Shown here: one piece after another, positions 21,906-35,000 of the stretch | How the letters are laid out: each line of letters begins with the position of its first letter | Position numbering within the stretch: position 1 is the stretch's first letter | Assembly: GCA_950022655.1 (NCBI GenBank) | Contig: OX465584.1 | Span: 46,296,723-46,360,722, forward strand | Reading direction: 5' to 3' | Source of the DNA: Alentia gelatinosa | Lineage: Eukaryota; Annelida; Polychaeta; Phyllodocida; Polynoidae | Length of the DNA: 64,000 nt | The notes under the pieces: generated by a model | Seen by the model: the letters and a program-made list of their open reading frames with translations, nothing else | Database searches by the model: none | What the model was told of the DNA's origin: nothing | Translations under genes and position numbers: made by a program

Positions 21906-22559
21906 CGTTTCGTCTTGAAAACACCTCAAATAAACACCTCGGGGTACTTCCTAGTTCTTACTATTGTTCCTTCATGTGGCCAGCCCACCGGAAGTAGTCT
22001 TTTAGATTGAACCAATCAGAAATCGTGTTACAAAATGGGAGGACACCACTTCAGCGGGATCTTCTTTTTGCGTTTTCACTCCTCCCAGCCCGTAGTGCTG
22101 CCAACTTTCACCAGATGGCGTCGTGACTAGACCAGTGAAACGAGAAACTAATGTCATTCCCATGTCTATAACATAGCGGTTCAAATGAGATGGGATCAAG
22201 CTCTGACTAATCTTGATGAGGGCAGTGTCCTCCCGAGGAATAAGCTTACACTATGCATTTTTTACGGTCAGTTTAAGATTCTAGCCATGTTATAAGTGTA
22301 CCGGTACCGGGTATCTATATTTGGGTTCTTGCTGTTGATCTCTTAAAAAAATTCTTGCGGTACCGGTATTGTACCGGGGTACTATTTTCACATTTCTACA
22401 CTCAAACAGGTAGTATTCATCACCAATCACACCAAGCGCACACATATGACATAGCAGTAGCTCCTTTTCTGTAGCTTTACCTTTCTTGATATATATCTTG
22501 TCCGTATTATTCAATTTATTAGAAGTCTGTTGTTACTGGTCAGTACCAGTAGGCCCTAC
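21906..22559. other. MTPN 5' flank and upstream sequence
   Basis: The MTPN promoter and 5' UTR must lie here, but no TATA box or clear initiator stands out. 22300-22380 holds clustered GGTACCGG/CCGGTACC-type palindromic motifs (ACCGGTACCGGG, GGTACCGGTATTGTACCGG). Confidence 0.4.
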
Positions 22560-22731
22560 TGTAAGAATATTATATCTGAACCTTATTATCAGAGAACTTA
22601 CCTTAGAGGATATGAGACTGAGCTCTTAGAGATGGTGTTGCCACTTCAAAAGCCTAGATTAGTCTAGCGCTCAAATCGAGAGCGCCTCAGGGGGAATCCC
22701 TGACATTTCCACTAACTCTTAGATGGCCGCT
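22560..22731 (+). repeat. Direct repeat, left copy (possible LTR)
   Basis: It starts TGTAAGAATATTATATCTGA, runs through AGAGATGGTGTTGCCACTTC, AAAAGCCT and GAGAGCGCCTCA, and ends GGCCGCT. It matches 24661-24898 in the same orientation; the right copy has about 65 bp extra in its second half. The 1.9 kb between them has no gag or pol frame. Confidence 0.7.
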
Positions 22732-23639
22732 CGTAAAACTCATAAAACACTCCTCCCCGTTCTGTTTTTTAAAAGGCCAGGGGCCAGCCTTCAGGTCTTC
22801 CAGGTGCTGGGCTTCAAGCCCAGCTTGACTTCCTAACTTGAGAGCCCGGACATTAAGCCCAGATATGACTAACACAACTACATGGTCTATGTGCCAGGCA
22901 TTGAGCCTAGCCTACTGACTACATGGCCCGATATAAGGACCTATATATATAGTGCTGAGGGCTGGAGAACATTCCTCGCAGCCAACCTGAGAACAGTGCT
23001 AGCAGGCAGGTTCCTTGGCTCCCCTATGTGCCTGGCTACTTCCCAGATGGATTCTGGACAGTGCTGGCAACGATCCATTCCAGGGGAAAGAGGTGTGGAC
23101 TGTCTGCCTCCAGAAGCAGCTGCTCCAGTTGAAGATTCTGCACTGCCTTCTCCAGCTCTGGATGGTGTTTGGGGCATAGTAGCAGGGCCGCTGGTTGGTG
23201 TGTTTTTTTTGCTTCGTAGACTCCCATGAGGCTCCAGGGTTGTGTTCTGGGCTTCTTCCAAGGTTTGGGACTGGATTGGGAATAGCTAGGAGCCCTAGAC
23301 AGTTGCTAGGGTTGCAGGTGCTCAACAAGTACACTAAGGACAAGCTTCATCTCCTCCTTCAGTTCCCACAACTTTAAGTCTACTAGAATGAAGCGAGAGT
23401 TGTGGATAGAGTGCCTTATACTCTTCAGCACTTCTTGCATGGATTTCAGGTTCTTCTCCCCTGTAGTAAGTGCAGCCCTCAATCACTGACTTATTCTATG
23501 TTATCTTTACTTGCTTTTCTGGATACTGTTTCAAGGGTGTGATGTTAATGCCGTGTGTGCATGCAGGATAGTTAGATGTTATTCTCATTCAGTGAAATGC
23601 CAGATGTCATGAATATTGTAACAGTTCTCCAAAATAGTA

Positions 23640-23990
23640 TCTGCCAGATATTAATTTATATTGGCCAGTTATGAACTAGATCTAGCTGGAGAAATGGGGG
23701 GTTTCCAGCTACCACACAAAATATGCCTCTAGAGGAAGATAATATATATCTAGATGATATCCCTGTGTAAAGGTGTTGTGCCAGATATATAAATATATTG
23801 GCCTATGCAGAGCAAATTGTAGTCAAAGCAGAAACTGTTGGGATTGTTTCTGTAGGTGTTTACCAGATATATGTATATATTGGCCTATACAGGACGCCTT
23901 GTAATCAAAGCAGAAATAGTGGAAATTGCTTTGGGTATGTGTTTTGCCAGATATATCAATATATTGGCCTAGACAGAACACATTGAAGAA
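23640..23990 (+). repeat. Tandem repeat, about 82-84-bp unit, three good copies
   Basis: GCCAGATATAT..AATATATTGGCCTA recurs at 23781, 23863 and 23947, each followed by a TGTAGTCAAAGCAGAAA-like block; a worn copy is at 23643. It lies between the direct repeats. Confidence 0.7.
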
Positions 23991-24660
23991 TCCTAGTCTG
24001 TGAAAATTCAGATCCTATATGTGACAATGTGAAGGTAAGAACTTCCAGGAAATTGCTTGATATTGGCCTCTTGTTTAATTATCAAAAGTTGGGGGTGACA
24101 ATTTGTCAAAAAGATAAGTGACTGCTATATCTAAAACCTCCAAGATGGCCTCCAGGTCACATGTGAGAAGGAGGGTAAATAATTGAAGAACGCCTAATCA
24201 TTCCTTGGCACTGATTCATAAAAAAATAATAAGATAAAGATGAAGTGTCAATATTTAGCAGTCACTTCGTGAATGTTCTTGCCCCCAAGAAAAAAGTATG
24301 TTCAGAGGATGACTTGGATTATAAAAAAGAATGTCAATCCAAGATGGCTAAAGAGATTCCACTAATCCCAGACAAACATATTTGTCCTAATTCATCCAAG
24401 ATAAAAGAGTGCATATTTTTGGCCAAATCCTCTTGTGAATGTAAATAAATGATGGCCTAATTATTATAAAAAGAGTTCCAATGGAGAGTGAAATATCCTT
24501 GATTTTTGAAGAAATTGATTCCCTAATTCACTCACTGGAGGAATGAGCACATGTGCTTAATGGGGGATCCCTTTCTTCTCTCAACAAAAAGTATGTAAAG
24601 TGTTCTTAAAATTGGTTTATAAACTAGGTAGAAACATAGGTAAGTACTGCTGGCACCAAA

Positions 24661-24898
24661 TGTAAGAATATTACATCTGAACCATAATATCAGAGAACTT
24701 ACCTTAGAAGATATGAGACTGAGCTCTTAGAGATGGTGTTGCCACTTCAAAAGCCTGGATTAGCCTCCTGCATATGGAGAGCGCCTCATCCATGTGTGAC
24801 AACCCTGGAATCCCTGCGATGACATCAATAATGCGCCCGAGGCTGAGACCGTCTCCGGGGGAATCCCCAATACTTCAACTAATGCTTAGTCGGCCGCT
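24661..24898 (+). repeat. Direct repeat, right copy (possible LTR)
   Basis: The partner of 22560-22731, starting TGTAAGAATATTACATCTGA. Together they could be the ends of a 2.3-kb non-autonomous LTR element, or two separate insertions of one short element. No primer-binding site was recognised. Confidence 0.65.
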
Positions 24899-25169
24899 AT
24901 TGCTTGTACAACAATATATCAACTTAGAAGATGAGTCACTGTAGGTGAGTATATTTCTGAAAAAAGGTGAAATTTTACAGGTTTCAATGTCTCCAAAAGC
25001 CGAAGATGTGGGCGAGAAACCCTAATAATATATATTTTCTATTATATCATAATGTCCATGAACACCAAATATAACGCTGTCAGGTAAATAGAAAAATATG
25101 AGCTTCTCTAGAATGTAGGAAGCTAGAGAAATTGCCCATCGTACATTTTTACATGAAATTACCCATATT

Positions 25170-25490
25170 TTTCCCATACCCTGTGCGTTTCAATCTATGT
25201 CTATGTCCCTGTCTGCTAGTATGCATGTCTATTTCTCTTTGTTATATCTGTCTCCAGCTGTCTGCTTCTCAGTCTGTTTCTATGGCACTGTCCCTGTCTG
25301 TATCTTGTATTTCTGACACTCTACATATGTGTCTTTCTGTCTCTGTCCCTGTCTGTTAATATGTATGTCTTACTTAATCTTTGTCTTTGTCACTATCTGT
25401 TAGCATGTCTATTTGACTATTTCTCTTTGTATGTATCTTTCTGCATCTCTGTTCTTCTCTGACCTTGTCTATATAAGGTGTATTTAAGTT
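25170..25490 (+). repeat. Low-complexity CTGTCT/ATGTCT-rich tract
   Basis: Imperfect repeats of CTGTCT, TCTCTTTGT and TATGTCT over about 320 bp, strongly pyrimidine plus G on the plus strand. No coding sense. Confidence 0.6.
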
Positions 25491-25949
25491 TGTCCGATCA
25501 CATTTGAAAATGTAAATACCACATATAGTCATTATGATAATCTACTAATTTCCTTATCTAGTGTACTGTTGTAGGGTCTCAATGATCTTACCCGGGGATT
25601 ATTAACCGTAGAATTGCACAAAGATGTAATAAATTCTTTTTAACTTCTTCATCTCATTATAAGTTTAGTAGAATCACTTGCTGTGAACCTCACACACCCA
25701 CAACCAGAGGCACATATAACAGATGATAAGATCCTATTAACTTACTTTAATGAACTGAGTCAATCCGCACAAAGCATAGAATGATCACCTGCTTAGCTAT
25801 TCAAATCGTTTCAAAATACTAACCACTTTCTTCAGACCACAATTCTTGTTGTTCCTCCTTTCAATGCTCCAATCAATCACTTCATCCCATTAAACCAATA
25901 TCACTTAATACAATTCACATCGGTCCATCTTTGTGGTTATTGGTTTGAG

Positions 25950-27031
25950 TATATTTGGGGTTTTGCACAGCAAAGTGCACCACAATTGCTGAGCCCATCC
26001 ACACGGTCTGTCTATACACCCAGTATATCTCAAATCATAACTCCATGAATATCCTTGCAAACACAACATTCAATATCCGCCTTGGTGTCACAGAGTCGGT
26101 GAAGGTCGACCAGGAAATGAGAGTGCCACAGGGATATTGAGTACCTCCGCAAGAAATGCCAAAAAGCAATGAATCTCTTAAAAATGCTTTCCTACTCAAA
26201 ATGGGGGGCAGACAGGGAGATTCTGAATTGGAGCAACAGGAAAAGGAGGTTGTGTTCTGCTGGCTCCCCAGCCATATTTGCAGCCAAAATAGCACTGAGT
26301 TGTAAACCAGGTTTGGCTCCTGTCCCACACTCAGACCTTCTCCCAATCTCCAAAGAGTACACTAAACAGGAATGGCAGAGCCGATGGAACTCAAGCCAGG
26401 ACAACAAACAACATGCCATTGAACCATCAGTTGGCAGAAATCAAGACTATGCAGGCTTGACAAGAAATGAAGTGATAAGACTGACCCGTCTTTGGATAGG
26501 TCACTCACTGCTGACACATGGGCACCTCATGCAGGCTGAAGAATGATCCACATGCCAGCGCTGTCAGGTGCCTCTTTCTATTGAGAACCTTCTGCTTTAC
26601 TGTCAAGCAACAAAGAAAAACAGGGATAAATACATTCAATGTGCAACATCCATGTCCAGTGTTTTCAGCAACACTGGGATGAAAGAAATTCTGAAGTTTC
26701 TTCAGCAAACAAAGATTTTTGAAAAGCTATAGAAAAGAACAAAAGAGAAATTTCTTGGCCAAAACTGTAAGGTGCGGGAGGTTGGCAAATAAACTGTCAG
26801 CCGGCTTGACCTGTAGCCAATTACAGGGAGCAGCTTCATACTCGTCAGCTTGCTGACCCGAATGGTATGGTGCAGCGACTGGTTTGCCATTGTCAGTACA
26901 ATGTGACTGGTGGAGTGTTGTGTCAATAGTCTGTGGCATAGCCCATCAGTGAGGTAGCACTATAAAATGGGCATAGGGTCATTTTTTTACGTTTTTGAGA
27001 GACATAAAACTATACAAACAAACAAACAAAC
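25950..27031 (+). mobile_element. Internally deleted non-LTR retrotransposon with RNase H and 3' end
   Basis: Near 26060-26135 comes FNIRLGVTESVKVDQEMRVP and then QG, the RT segment before the catalytic YxDD box. The frame then jumps to a thumb-like part (EYLRKKCQKAMNLLKMLSYS, KWGADREI) and next to an RNase H end (FCWLPSHI). It closes with RLTRLWIGHSLLTHGHLMQA and a C-rich tail. The catalytic box and most of RNase H are missing. A CAAA repeat near 27015-27030 marks the 3' end. Confidence 0.75.
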
Positions 27032-27370
27032 CATGAATATTCAAGATATAGACTCCCATCTTTGATTAAATGTAAATAAATATCTTTTAATGTTTTTAAT
27101 TATTTTTTATTTTTTACTGTGCAATATGCCATGAGTAATCCTTGGTACCTTTAACAGGAATGTTGTGTATTACATCTCATTTCACAGGGTCTACCTGCTA
27201 TGAATGAATATACTTTGGAGTTATCACAGCACCATCTGGAATTTCATTTTCTTCGTCACATGGCTATTAGCATTAATAGGAAATGGCATGGATAAGTCAT
27301 TTCAGTTTAAGCAAAAATTCTTTTTTTGATAACTTAAGAAATTATTCTAGGTAGTAAACATGCAGTTATG

Positions 27371-27545
27371 ATTCAGGGATGTCAGTTTGGATCAGGAAAA
27401 AGTGGAAATATTTTTCATGTTAAATTTACTATTTTGGAAAGACTTAGAAAATATGAAAGTGATGCCATGGAATGCAGCTGACAGTCTGTGGGGAGGTTCA
27501 AACCACTGTTTTCCCTCTCTGAATGAGGCTTAATCTATACTGTCT
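27371..27545 (+). repeat. Dispersed repeat family R4, copy 2
   Basis: It opens CAGGGATGTCAGTTTGG and shares GTGGAAATATTTTTCATG, TCTGTGGGGAGGTT and GAATGAGGCTT with the 9498 copy. Confidence 0.65.
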
Positions 27546-28760
27546 TTGTTTTATAGAATAAAAATAAATTCATTAACTGGAAATGGAAACCAGGATTTCC
27601 AAGTAAAAGTGGAAAACTGTCATTCCTGATTGCTGCTGTGAATTTTGACATATATCTTAAGCCCTAATCATTTTTCAAATTAAAAAAATATATTATACAG
27701 CTTGAAGGCACTGACTTGCAATAAACCTACACTACAGTGGTACTTACTTTTACTAAAATAATAAAATACATTAGGCATTCACCTTGAATGCCTACACAAA
27801 TTTATGCACATTTCCTACAATTAACTTTACTAAGCCCTTAGGATTGCCTATCTTTGAGTATTAACCCTATCAGACCTAGTGTTTGGTTTGGTTGATTTAA
27901 CTGTTATTTCCACTGGAATACCAAGTGATGCCTGAAGGCATTCCCACTGTAATACCACATGGTTCACATAATTATCATATTGATGTAATAGATTATAAAA
28001 TAACTATCAACAGGCATGAAAATTCTGTATAATGTAGGTATAGGAATATTAGGATTTTTAGGCAAAATAGGACAACGGGGTTATAGTCATCTAAAACAAA
28101 GTGACCTTATAAGAATCAAATATTTCAAAGTAATTCCAAAAGGTCTAGCTGAGCACAAACGTCTTTTTCAAAAGATAAACATCAGAAAGTAGATGTTTAG
28201 ATTCTCCATAAATATGATAAATTTGGAATATCCAACTGTGAGAAATAATTGAACAATTAATTCTTGAACACTTGTATATCTAAAATATTATGCAAGTATA
28301 TCTTTACCTAGCAGCAGCCATGTTTAAATGATTATAGTAAAAATCAATGTAGGCCTTTCCAAGGAAAATCTCAATTAATTGTTAGCAGTCTAACAATCTA
28401 GCCTCTCATCTACCAGGCAGAATGAGCAGTGATGGGAATATATACATTACAATAGGTTTTTAGAGTATTTCTGGATGATAGTTAAATATAGTGTGGCGTT
28501 GTCAAAAACCTGCAGTGACTAAGTGGCAAGCAAGTTTGTTGTATGCTTACAATATTGGAGGTATTCTTTCAATGACTGAAGGTTTCCAGATAAAGCCTGA
28601 AATATACAGGCATAAAAAGCTCTCTAAAAGCCATATCCATGTAAAAATTAAAGAAATGTAATAATCAATCTTGGTATGCATGTTTCATCTTGTACTCATT
28701 TGTACTCTCAACCTCTTACAGACATTTTACCTCTAGAATCTGTTCCATTCAAACTAAGAG

Positions 28761-29036
28761 TAAAGTGCTGGTTCCACAAGATAAAGTGAGATAAGTCACA
28801 ATTTGATTGTCTTGCTAAATCTTGCTAGGTTTTGAATAATCACATTCTTATTTGCCGTGATCCATCTTGAGGTGTCACGGTGGTGGAGCACCAAAATATA
28901 CACAATGTCATGAAAAAGTACAAGTATCATTGTGTGCAATGTATTGCAACAAAGGAAGTATGACATATCACAATCCTGTAAGATCTAACAAGATAAACCA
29001 CGGCAAATCCATCGTGTTGGTGGAATCAGCCCTTAA
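28761..29036 (-). mobile_element. 276-bp MITE, copy 2
   Basis: The same element as 17708-17971, in the opposite orientation. Its ends are TAAAGTGCTGGTTCCAC and GTGGAATCAGCCCTTA. Internal blocks CTTGCTAGGTTTTGAATAAT and GGTGGTGGAGCACCAAA match the reverse complement of copy 1. Confidence 0.8.
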
Positions 29037-31400
29037 ACAAGAATCTCCAAATGGCCTATGAATGCATGGCTAACACGAGTAGAAGAAATAGCTATCTCTA
29101 GACCATTCAGACCAGACTAACAGATAAAAAGAATGTATAAGGGACCTATGAATGCATAGGTAAAAGACATATCAGAAAAATATATGGATAAGTAACAAAT
29201 TTGGGTTGGTGTATCAGAAGAAAAGTTTAAAATTCAAATTATAAAAAAATGGCACTAGAGTTTCAATTATAATTTCATGGCCAGAATGTGTCTAAAAACT
29301 CTAAAAGTTCCATTGTACTTTTCATGGTGTTTCCGGAAAAGGAATTTTGTAAGAATTGTCATGTTTGTGATAGAAATTGTCACATCCATTATATTCAGTG
29401 CACTTTTTCATAGCTGTCAGAGCTTAGTTCTTAGTCCTAACCTCCTGTCATCTTACCTCTCACTCACAATGTAGTGAGTGTAATGTGTGAAATATGGGAA
29501 CTATAAAGGCGGGATGATGGTGGATTGATATGGGAAGATTTATACCTAGTCTTCATGATACCCAGGCTATGGACAGAGACAGCGAAGTAAGTCAACAAGC
29601 ACTGTTCCTAGATACTAGGAGCAGATAGGATGTACGTCATGGATGAATGAGCGTGCAATTATAAATGAATAAAAACTGAAAGGTTTGAGTTATATTCAGT
29701 CTATGGATAGTTTTCTGTAACCCACTTGCACTCAGTCAACTTGCCATTTCTGCAACTGCCTGAGTCTAGGATCAAAAGGCATCAAGTGCCATTGGGTCTT
29801 GAGGTATTTTGGTCTTGAGTGATTAGTCATGGTCAGCTGGGTACACCTCTAAGACCCTGAGACACTTGCTCCCTGCTCTGTTCTCACTATCACAGTGAGC
29901 AGCATGCAGATAGTAAAGGGATAGTTTTCTGGAAGCGCACTGAAAGTTCAGTGTGACCACTCTAACCTGTAGATGATGTATTTAGAGTGTGCAAGCACGC
30001 TCTAATAACACATAGAGGTGATACATGAATAGTTGTTAGAGTTGCTCACAGATGGCAGCAGCTTTCAGTGGGTGTGTCATATCAACAGTAAGGAGTTTAT
30101 AGGGACTATTAAAGCATTAGAATAAGATGTAATACTATAGAAGAACACTACAGTAAACCCTATTAGCTTGTGAAAGTTCACTTGAAGTTAACTAAAGTCA
30201 GAAATTGAATTTCATAAAAAAAGAAAGATAAGGTATCGGGTTGGGCAGCAATTTCTTTTAAAGAAGGATAACTTGCACAGTGTCAATTTAGAGTTGCCTT
30301 TTGTCATAGAACACTTATCGTTTCAAGTGCATATGATAGAGTATTAACCCATAATGTTAGATAGAACCTGTTTGACCCACAAGAAGTATCTTAAATTGTA
30401 CTATGTGTTTATTATTTTGTTGATATACAGGACATGATGCAGTTTTAGGAGCCTCCTCTTCCTGGGGCCACAAAAACTGACCCAATAGCTTGACAGAACC
30501 CTGTTGAACTGGTAATTACCAGAGTTATAACCTTGGTAATAAAAGATTTGAGGGAAATTGATGTTCTTAGGAGCCCAGGGCAGTTTGCCTACTGAGTGCC
30601 CTGGGATACAGGGACCTGTAACCTAGGACATGAAAATTCAATACCCTTGGTAAGTTATAATCGACTTCTTTTTAGAGCAAAATTTGCATTCTGTGTATTA
30701 TAGACTTTGAGCAAGACTGTTGGCAAAAATGGTCTTATGTTCCTGATCAAAGTCTCACTTCCTGGCGTGCAAGGATGCCAAAGTCTGATTTCTTTGCATG
30801 TAAAAAATGCAAAGGGTTGACTTTCTAAGCATAGTATTGTGAGAATGCCAAAGTCTGACTTAAAGCATGTAACAATAACAAAGTCTTGAGTCTTCAGTGT
30901 TTAAGAATACCAATATATTTTTTAATGAATTGGACGGAATTGAACGATTAGAATTATCTAGAAAGAAAAGAAAAAAGTCAGCAATATTTTAGCCCCCCCC
31001 CCCCCTCAACTTCAAAATGTTCTGACGCCACTGCCGTTCCTATAGACGTAAGTGTATACATGTGAATTTATTCCCAATTCTCCAACTTCACTGAAAGTAT
31101 GTTTATTACAATAAGATGTTTCAATTCGATCTACAAATGTATATGGTATTGAAAGTATATTCCTCTGATTCTAATAATACCTAACAATGTGATGGTTAAC
31201 TGAATCAAAATGTTAAGAAGACTACATTTAAAAGGGATGTACTGTATTTTGTTTATTTCGGAAATAAATGAGAAAAAAATGTCTTAGTGCGGTATGTACA
31301 GGTACAATGACCATGAAAACACTCCAACCGCCGTGTTGGGAACAACAGCACGACATCAACAGCTTGAGAAGTACCCTCATGCCTCCCTAATCCAACCACG
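29037..31400. other. Non-coding AT-rich stretch
   Basis: No gene or clear repeat copy was recognised. Short direct repeats such as CTATGAATGCAT (29058, 29148) and a 13-C run at 30993-31005 are the only structure noted. Confidence 0.4.
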
Positions 31401-31429
31401 GTGCACACATACTTGTTTTGAAAGCAAAT

Positions 31430-32045
31430 CGGATTTGGCGCGCGCGAAAGCTGCTCCGTGTTAACGGGTGCGAGCCTCGTTGTAGCCGGACGCCATTTTT
31501 GGGAACAGGTTCCCCCGCCGTCTCGTTTTGAATTTTCATTGTGTTTTGTGAAAAGGATCGCGCGTCGTTCAAGGTTGACTGGCTTGGGCGATCTCCTCTG
31601 GACCTAGTTTATGTGGGTAAGTCAACTACGACACAGTTAACTTTGTAGACGAAAGTTTACCGCCTCCGAACCCCACGTTTATTGTCCAACAGCGGGAGGA
31701 AAACGGCGACCTCCGAGAGAGGGGACTGAGATTTTCAAGCTCCACATTATCGCTCACGACCAAATCGGGATGGGAACTTCGTCAAAACATGCCATTTTAT
31801 CCACTATTCGCCACCCGGTTACGCAAAGTTGCATGTTAGTATTGTTTTGCAAGTGGTTCCCGAGAAAACTCACACCGGTTTTCGCTGGACCATGGGAACT
31901 ATTACAGCTTCTGGGAAGCGGGGTGTTGGAATTATAAAATCGTTGAAGCATGGCAAACTTAACAACTGCGGACGACGCTCCGATGTTAGTGTAAATGGCG
32001 TAACAGCGGCCTCTCCGTTACGCGTGAGTGGACTTGAGTACTGAT
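31430..32045 (+). promoter_or_regulatory. CpG-rich block with YY1-like motif and splice donor; unassigned promoter
   Basis: CpG-rich against an AT-rich background. GCGCGCGAAAG near 31440, a YY1-type GCCATTTT at 31492-31499, and a consensus donor GTAAGT at 31617-31622 suggest a first exon ending at 31616, with ATGTGG as its last six bases. A second donor-like GTGAGT lies at about 32025. No protein was recognised. It could be an upstream, alternative promoter of the HMG-box gene or of an unknown transcript. Confidence 0.35.
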
Positions 32046-35000
32046 AGGGTTATTGGACTTCAGGCGAACATAGTCTTGCCCACCAGTTGCTCTAAGCGAC
32101 TTGCATATGATAAAGTCTAACATTTGAAAGGTATTCTAATAGCCGGAATATCAGTTTGGAGATGCCACTGTAAGAAAGAGACATACCTCATGGAGGAGGC
32201 AGAGGCCAGAGCACATGTGCATTTGACTTGTTGCAGCAATATCTGAAGGGGTACCATTCAATGACTTCCTTCCTCTTCCAACGTTCATATTAAACTTTAA
32301 AGCTCAACATTGGTCTAGAAAAACTTTGCGTTTATATGATTAATTATGATATTTGAAAGTTTTATTGTAATGTCCAGAATTATTTTGACAGGACGAATGC
32401 AGTAATGACGACATAATGCGCTGGGTGAGGATGGATTGTATTGATTGCAGTGATACATTATTTACACTCCTTACGGCATCAGTCCATTGATTACTGGATA
32501 TTAAATTGTTGTTTCTCGTGCTGACTTGGGGTAATGGAGAAACACGCACGCGACACTAACTGCCGTAGTTAACTGGGTCACGATTAATCATATAACCATT
32601 TGTCTTGTTTCAGTCTTCAGAATCTTCAGAAAGTTTTTTTCTTTTTGCTTTGTTTATCGAATATGTCACTTTATGTGTATTTTCATGTGTATAGTGTTAA
32701 AAATACCTAAGTTTCCAGAGGATTATGGACCCCTAGTTGCAGACCCAATATAGTTCCATCGTCAGGTCTTTATTGTGATTGGATGGTGAGGCAGTTTATA
32801 ATTCATTGTGCGATATAGGCCAAACTTGCATGGCATTTAGTCTCAAACGTTATCAAGTACGTGATGCTGGTACATTGTTACACAAGGTAACAAAGTTCTC
32901 TGTATCTAAAGGTAAATTGTTTGGTGATCATGATGACGATGCTTGATGAAGTTTTTATCTGAGAACAGATATTTTTTTCAGTTGTATCGTGGCTCTGAAA
33001 CAAACAGCCATTACAAACTGGATGTCTTTGCGTGTTATCCTGGAGTTATATGTTCATCGACTATATAATGAGTCATAAAATTTAGAAATGCATTTGATTG
33101 ACACAGATATTGAGAGTATGACACATCACAAAACGTATGGAACATATGAAGAACATATACATACTGATATTTACGAAAACGTAGTTTCTGTCCCGGTGGA
33201 AATATAAATCCCAAAACCTTAGCGATACATGTATATCAATTTAGGAAGTTGATGTACATGACGCCCAAGCCTTAAATAATGATAAGTGACAGTTCTTGCA
33301 ATGTTATTGAATAGAAGAAAGGCGAATCCTGAACTTGCACGTTCCTACTTTTGACAGTTAGAAGGTGGTAATACAACGATGAGCACTCGCAATTACCTAT
33401 GATGGGAGAACATTGCAGGAACTTAAGAGAATGCCCCTCATAATATCCTATAAAGAAATACGAAAGGGATGCGTGGTTTACATTGCTACATGTTGGGTGA
33501 CATGTATACCAGGCCAATATCTTAATTGGAAGTAGCAGTATTTCTGTACGTCAATACTTACGGCATTGTTTGATGAATTGTTTGCTCTGCTATTTACTTG
33601 GTTTATCTATGCAGTAACATATGGTGACTCTTAAGAAAAGATGGTAAGTTATAGATATTGTAGTACTGATATACTTAATGAATCACATGGTGGTTATATT
33701 AGAGGATCATATGAAATATAGTATTTATTCAAGTTTTGCTTAAAGGCTTAACAACATGGCTACTCTTTGCCTGGAACCTGATGGACCGTATTGAAATAAC
33801 ATAGCTTTTTAGCGGAATACAAATCTTTGAATTCATTATTGGATAAGAATATTTTGTTCGGTACATTTCTGTTCTCACGATGATACAATTTAAAATTGGG
33901 TTTTAGTTGATATATACGGAAGGTAGATATGCGTTTTCAGCTTCAGCAACTACTGCTGCGTGACTAGATCTAATATTTAATTAAGTTTGAATAGGATCTA
34001 CATTTAGATCTATTTTCGTTGTTTTCAGTTCCTCAATAAAGCTACGAGGCCATAATTGGCAGTATAGAAATCTGACTGTTTATTTTAAAAGATTAAAATT
34101 TCTAGATTTGAACTTTAAAACTATAAAAAAAATCTTTGTCTTCAGTTAATCAGAAAGTGAAAAATACTTTATAAAGCTAAAGGGGTTCAATGTAAGCTGT
34201 TTTAGAAGTCTGTGCATTTAGTGCTTCCTGTACAACATTGTAAGGCAGTGGGGAATATTACTATAATTATCTAAGATACATTCACTACCATCGCTTTCAA
34301 AGGTGAACCGGTTCATATCCTTCAACCTGTTCCGATCAACTGAGAGACTTTGAATGGAACTCTATTTTTAAGCACACATATTCTGAGAGTCCAGATTTTC
34401 AGGTTCCAAAGCTAATTTGTTTTAGATCATGACTTTGATAGACTTTTGATTTGGTGACGAGGCGAGAACATTGGGCTATCTTAGCGATGACTTTCTAACT
34501 GTAATGAATGACTTTTTTCAATAGACGCGAATTTGGTCCAGACTGTATCCGTTATCGGCATAATGCACAATATCTCTCTCGTTGGATAGAGATCGGGGGG
34601 GGGGGGGGGGGGGCAGTGTGTATCATGTTTCCCTATGGCTAATTATTATCAGTAATTAGTTTTCTCCAAAAGAGCAATCTGCGTAGACTAAATGAAACAC
34701 GATGTTGCAACTAAAACCATTTATTACTGAGGCGAACGGCATGTGAACTATTCAAAAGAACAGAAACATGTAAAATGTATGTAAAACAGATATCCAGGGA
34801 TATAGGCTCTAAGCATAATAGGTCACGCATCGTACATAAAATTCATAGTTTTAAATGTCTGCGTTAGCCAGAAAGGAATAATTCATAAACTAGATAGGTC
34901 ATGTCGCCCAAACGTGTGTCGCTTTCAAAGAGGGAGTCACCATGTTATTACTGTCTCGCTTAGATCTAGGCCACTGATTGTCCATGCACACAGCAGTATT

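Noticed and set aside
26192..26419. Minus-strand open frame over the LINE RNase H region
   Set aside because: Shadow of the plus-strand retrotransposon sequence.
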